This document shows positions 61,301 to 64,000 of a stretch of 64,000 bases of DNA, one piece after another. Location of the stretch: NCBI GenBank assembly GCA_022577435.1, contig JAKOON010000016.1, positions 14,962,276 to 15,026,275 of the forward strand, read 5' to 3'. This DNA comes from Embiotoca jacksoni (Eukaryota; Chordata; Actinopteri; Embiotocidae). Every line of letters begins with the position of its first letter. Positions within the stretch are counted from its first letter, which is position 1. The notes below the pieces were generated by a model that worked only from the letters and a program-made list of their open reading frames with translations, had not been told where the DNA came from and did not search any database. A program made the translations under genes and the position numbers.

Positions 61301-62737
61301 AAAATTAACCATGCATCAGTTGCACACAAAATCACTGTGTGCAAAGAACAAAACCAACAAAACATGAATTTCACACAAAAACATAACTCAATGAATGATT
61401 TGCGATCAGGTACGCAACTTCGTACGATGCTGTGAGGATCGGTTTGTCGACAAACAAAACATGAATTTCACACAAAAACATAACTCAGTGAATATTTACT
61501 GCAAATCAATGTGACTTTTGCTGTTGCCTTTCAGATACAAGTTCAGAAATGCGCGGCTTCACCTTGGCAAGTACCACTCTCATATCATTTTCGCAGCAAA
61601 GTCTGTTTCTTTTCTTAGTTTTCATGTCCACCATCCTCAAAAAGGATTGCTCACAAAGATACGTTGTAACAAACGGTGTGAGTATCTCAAGGGCTTTCTT
61701 GGCAATACGAGGGTATGGTACGATTTGGTGACATCAAAACGTTGAGAGCGTTGTTGTTCCGAAGAGTTGCTGTTGAAGCTGGCTCTGCTGAAGTTTAATT
61801 CCTTAAGGTGCGTTCACACCGAACGGGGCGCTCGGTGTGAACGCACCTTAAGGAATAGACGGTCATTAATTTTTTAAAGCGGTGGCTCACTTGACCGCAG
61901 TGTGTGTCTGCCGAACCCCTGAGAGTGACTCATCGAACCCCTGGGGTTCGATCGAACCCAGGTTAAGAACCACTGCTCTAGTGTATAGGTCGGTGTATTT
62001 TCTGTTAACTAGTGCAGAAGGACCTACTGAGGCTGTAGCTCCTGAATCACCGGCCTGCTCTTTGTCCGGATGTTCTGCTCGCTGACAGAACCCAAGAACT
62101 TTCTGTTCTTTAGCACCTTCCAGTCTGCAAAAAAAAAAAAAACATGAAGTCCTTGAACTGCTTCCAGCATGAAAGAAAGGTTACACACACACACTCTCTC
62201 TTACCTCTATTTAGCTCCAGACTATATTTGTTCTCCAAACCCTCTATGGACACCAGAATAACAAACTGCTGAAATAAGGGGTCCTTCTGAAAGACATAAA
62301 TGTATATATACTGTGATGATGTCATTAACTTTCACACACAAACACACAAATCACAGGTAACTACATTAATGCCCAACTCATGTCACTTATGGTGCCTACT
62401 ATGAACATTCGAACAACCGCTAGGCATTCTGGGAAGAACCGTTACTATCCCGACTCTACAATACATTTCATATCATATCATATCTTACATGTGAGAACAT
62501 TTGATTGTTTTCATGTAAAATTTATATTGCATTCAAGGTAGTTCAAAAAGGGCAGCTATAAAAATATAACTGCTGCATAAAGAGGCCCTCTGTTGGTCAG
62601 GTGTAGAAAATTACTTAAGATTAATGCATTACAGATGATTCTAAAGAACAACACATATCAAATGTAAGATAAACAAACACATCCATTATCTAAAATTTTC
62701 AAATGTTGGAAAGATTTGAAAAAAAAACCAAGACCGA

Positions 62738-62809
<72 letters not shown>

Positions 62810-62869
62810 GACACTTCTGAAAGAAATCCTGGTTGATGACAACGTCATAAGCAGAACAACCCTGAGAGC
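58145..62869 (-). CDS. pih1d1: PIH1 domain-containing protein 1 (3' part; 5' end outside window)
   Basis: Minus-strand exons in order: 62869-62808, 62286-62205, 62124-62028, 60866-60840, 60573-60495, 58682-58539, 58180-58145 (TGA). They total 527 nt, all in phase, and match roughly the last 175 residues of a protein of about 290. PIH1D1 is the phospho-reading adaptor of the R2TP co-chaperone (RUVBL1/RUVBL2/RPAP3) that helps Hsp90 assemble polymerases, snoRNPs and PIKK kinases. Visible parts are the end of the PIH-N domain (GCSAYDVVINQDFF, ILVSIEGLENKYSLEL, KNRKFLGSVSEQNIR) and the C-terminal CS-like domain (LVLDVGEDQLVL, FHLDIFHPF) ending TVTMPVVSL. The first exons should lie right of position 64000. 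The first exon seen starts at phase 1, so it is internal. Its donor lies inside a (GT)n tract. Confidence 0.93.
58259..58307. repeat. (GT)n microsatellite in the last pih1d1 intron
   Basis: About 24 GT units inside the 358-bp final intron. Confidence 0.95.
58890..58960 (+). repeat. Possible retroelement 3' fragment
   Basis: TATGTAAAGTACTTTGTGAC and GTTTTGAAAAGGAGCTGAAT resemble the 3' untranslated ends of fish LINEs and SINEs (AAAGCACTTTGTGAC type). No coding part accompanies it. Confidence 0.3.
59876..60453. repeat. Perfect 69-bp direct repeat in a pih1d1 intron
   Basis: Positions 59876-59944 and 60385-60453 are identical as far as I can read (both start TTTGTTCCAAACTGATTTTC and end AATGTATAAATC). 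They are 440 bases apart in the intron 58683-60494. The second copy ends 42 bases from the exon at 60495. Confidence 0.93.
60609..60790 (-). mobile_element. 5'-truncated L2 LINE tail in a pih1d1 intron
   Basis: The sequence matches the 3' UTR end of the LINE at 18003-18200, including GCCAAATCACA, GGTTATTTCATGG, ACTTAACACATTA and AGAGAAACCCAACAATTC, and the (TTGAA)n tail on the minus strand. It fills most of the 266-bp intron 60574-60839. Confidence 0.88.
61172..61975. mobile_element. Non-autonomous hAT-type DNA transposon
   Basis: Perfect 16-bp terminal inverted repeats, CAGTGGTTCTTAACCT at 61172-61187 and its complement at 61960-61975, are flanked by a perfect 8-bp target duplication CTCTAGTG at 61164-61171 and 61976-61983. 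This is the hAT signature, and the ends resemble Charlie-type CAGNGGTTCTNAACC. At 804 bp with only short frames it cannot be autonomous. It contains a 41-bp internal duplication (61356-61396 and 61453-61493, one mismatch) and a nested palindrome (61799-61855). It makes up most of the 1161-bp pih1d1 intron 60867-62027. Confidence 0.9.
61799..61855. repeat. Near-perfect palindrome inside the hAT element
   Basis: Arms of 24 bases at 61799-61822 and 61832-61855 (TTCCTTAAGGTGCGTTCACA at the left edge) are exact reverse complements around a 9-base centre. GGTGCGTTCACACCGAAC resembles a transposon terminal repeat, so this may be two ends of a smaller element collapsed together. Confidence 0.9.
62738..62807. 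repeat. (CA)n microsatellite forming a pih1d1 splice donor
   Basis: About 35 CA units on the plus strand. On the minus strand this is (GT)n that begins directly at the donor of the exon 62869-62808 (CAG then GTGTGTGT). Confidence 0.95.
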
Positions 62870-64000
62870 CTGAAATGAAGAGTGACATTTTGAATTAGTC
62901 GATCAAACAGACTTTTACAGGAGTTTCCCTTCTATTACCATCCCACTGGAAAATAACATATAAACAACATTTTAAAATTAAATTGTTGCGGAGTTCCTGC
63001 TGTCTGAAGGCAGAATGTGAATTCAAAACATCAATAGTCGGTCTGCATTAACATTTCCTCTTTACAAAAGTGCTTCACACATTGTATGCTAGAAGCTTAT
63101 ATTGGTTAGCTCGAAAATACCATATTTGGTCTGTCTTATGAGAGGTCAATGACATTAAGAACCACCTTCTAGTGCTTTAATAAGGTAATGGAATTTAAAA
63201 TATTCTTCGATGGACCAGCTCACTCGAAGCTCAGTCGTTGTTTTAATGTCCAGATGAAACGTTTCAGGAGCAGAGCCTGAGTTCTTTTGCAGAATATTTG
63301 TGTTTTACAGCATGCCAAGTCCATATTTATAGATTGCTTAGATTCTTTGTGGGTGTAATTAAATATGACAACCATTTGTGCCTCTAACGTTCTCCGTAAA
63401 CACTCATTTTAATGTCACTATAACAGGTCTCACGGCATACCTGTAGCCTGTATTTTTCTTAAACTTTGTCTTAAAGATAATTCAGTATCATAGTTTCAAA
63501 ACAAAAAGATCACTGTAGCTACAAAGGTTTCATGACTCTGTATCAAATAGCTATCTTAGTCTGTGCCAGTTCAATGTCATGATTAAGTTACTGAACCCAC
63601 AGGCCTAAACACATAAGTATGGTGTTACCACAAAGCTTTTATACGGCCTCCAGCACATTTTTTTTTTGCTGTCACTACCTGAACCATTATGAAATTTACT
63701 GCTACACTGCCATCATTAACATTACACTGTATGCGATGGCGTGGAACGATTCATTCACTTAAAGATTATTATGCTTCATAGAAATTGGCCATTACACTTT
63801 ACTCGGTTTTCAATTAAACTATAACTTTGCGGGTCCCGATGGAGCACTGGTGTGGTTTTTAGGGTTGTTTTGTAAGTTACACACCGGAACTGAAGAACAT
63901 GATAACTCGCTGAAAAAAGACGGGCTTTCTTAAACAAGTTGAATTCATAAGCAATAATCCGCATCATTGATCAAGACTTAGCGGTTCTGATGACGCAGCC
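62870..64000. other. pih1d1: Upstream pih1d1 intron sequence to the window edge
   Basis: This should be intron, with the N-terminal exons beyond the edge. I translated both strands by eye for PIH-N-type sequence and found none. No repeat or other gene could be supported. Confidence 0.45.

Noticed and set aside
63170..63290. Possible upstream pih1d1 exon
   Set aside because: The minus-strand translation has no PIH-N-type sequence in any frame that fits the phase of the exon at 62869.
1..64000. CRISPR array, prokaryotic operon or tRNA genes
   Set aside because: Spliced vertebrate genes throughout; the only regular short repeat is the 28-bp minisatellite, which has no spacers. No tRNA cloverleaf was recognised.

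Overview
This is nuclear DNA of a ray-finned, probably percomorph, fish. The genes are split by short GT-AG introns. The repeats are of teleost type: an L2-clade LINE with a (TTGAA)n tail, hAT and Tc1 fragments, and many (CA/GT)n microsatellites. I rebuilt exons by following splice sites and reading frame on both strands. Almost all the short ORFs in the window are chance frames.

Layout: (1) 596-719, minus: a possible first exon of an unidentified divergent gene. (2) 1244-12318, plus: aldh16a1, 17 coding exons, 798 codons, a degenerate aldehyde dehydrogenase (pseudoenzyme). (3) 15744-17583, plus: a complete ferritin heavy/middle-chain gene with TATA box, 5' iron-responsive element, four exons and poly(A) signal. 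(4) 18003-21420, minus: a decayed L2-type LINE. (5) about 21.4-30.6 kb: gene-poor, with a 28-bp minisatellite and a possible 5' UTR exon. (6) 30656-35519, plus: a synaptotagmin of the SYT1/2/5/8 group, 409 codons, most likely syt5. (7) 41052-55771, minus: slow skeletal troponin T (tnnt1), 13 coding exons, 270 codons, with an inferred TATA promoter and leader exon near 55.7 kb. (8) 58077-62869, minus: the 3' part of pih1d1, whose first exons lie beyond the right edge.

The genes do not form one pathway. What links them is synteny. In human, ALDH16A1 and PIH1D1 are neighbours on 19q13.33, ferritin light chain is on the same arm, and SYT5 and TNNT1 are neighbours on 19q13.42. This supports calling the synaptotagmin syt5 and the troponin tnnt1.

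I found no clear new biological system. The best leads are a GC-AG intron in tnnt1, a pih1d1 splice donor that is the first unit of a (GT)n microsatellite, a long GT repeat about 20 bp upstream of the tnnt1 TATA box, a cluster of foldback structures and a 260-bp tandem duplication in tnnt1 introns, an 804-bp hAT-type element with a perfect 8-bp target duplication in pih1d1, and an unidentified divergent exon upstream of aldh16a1.
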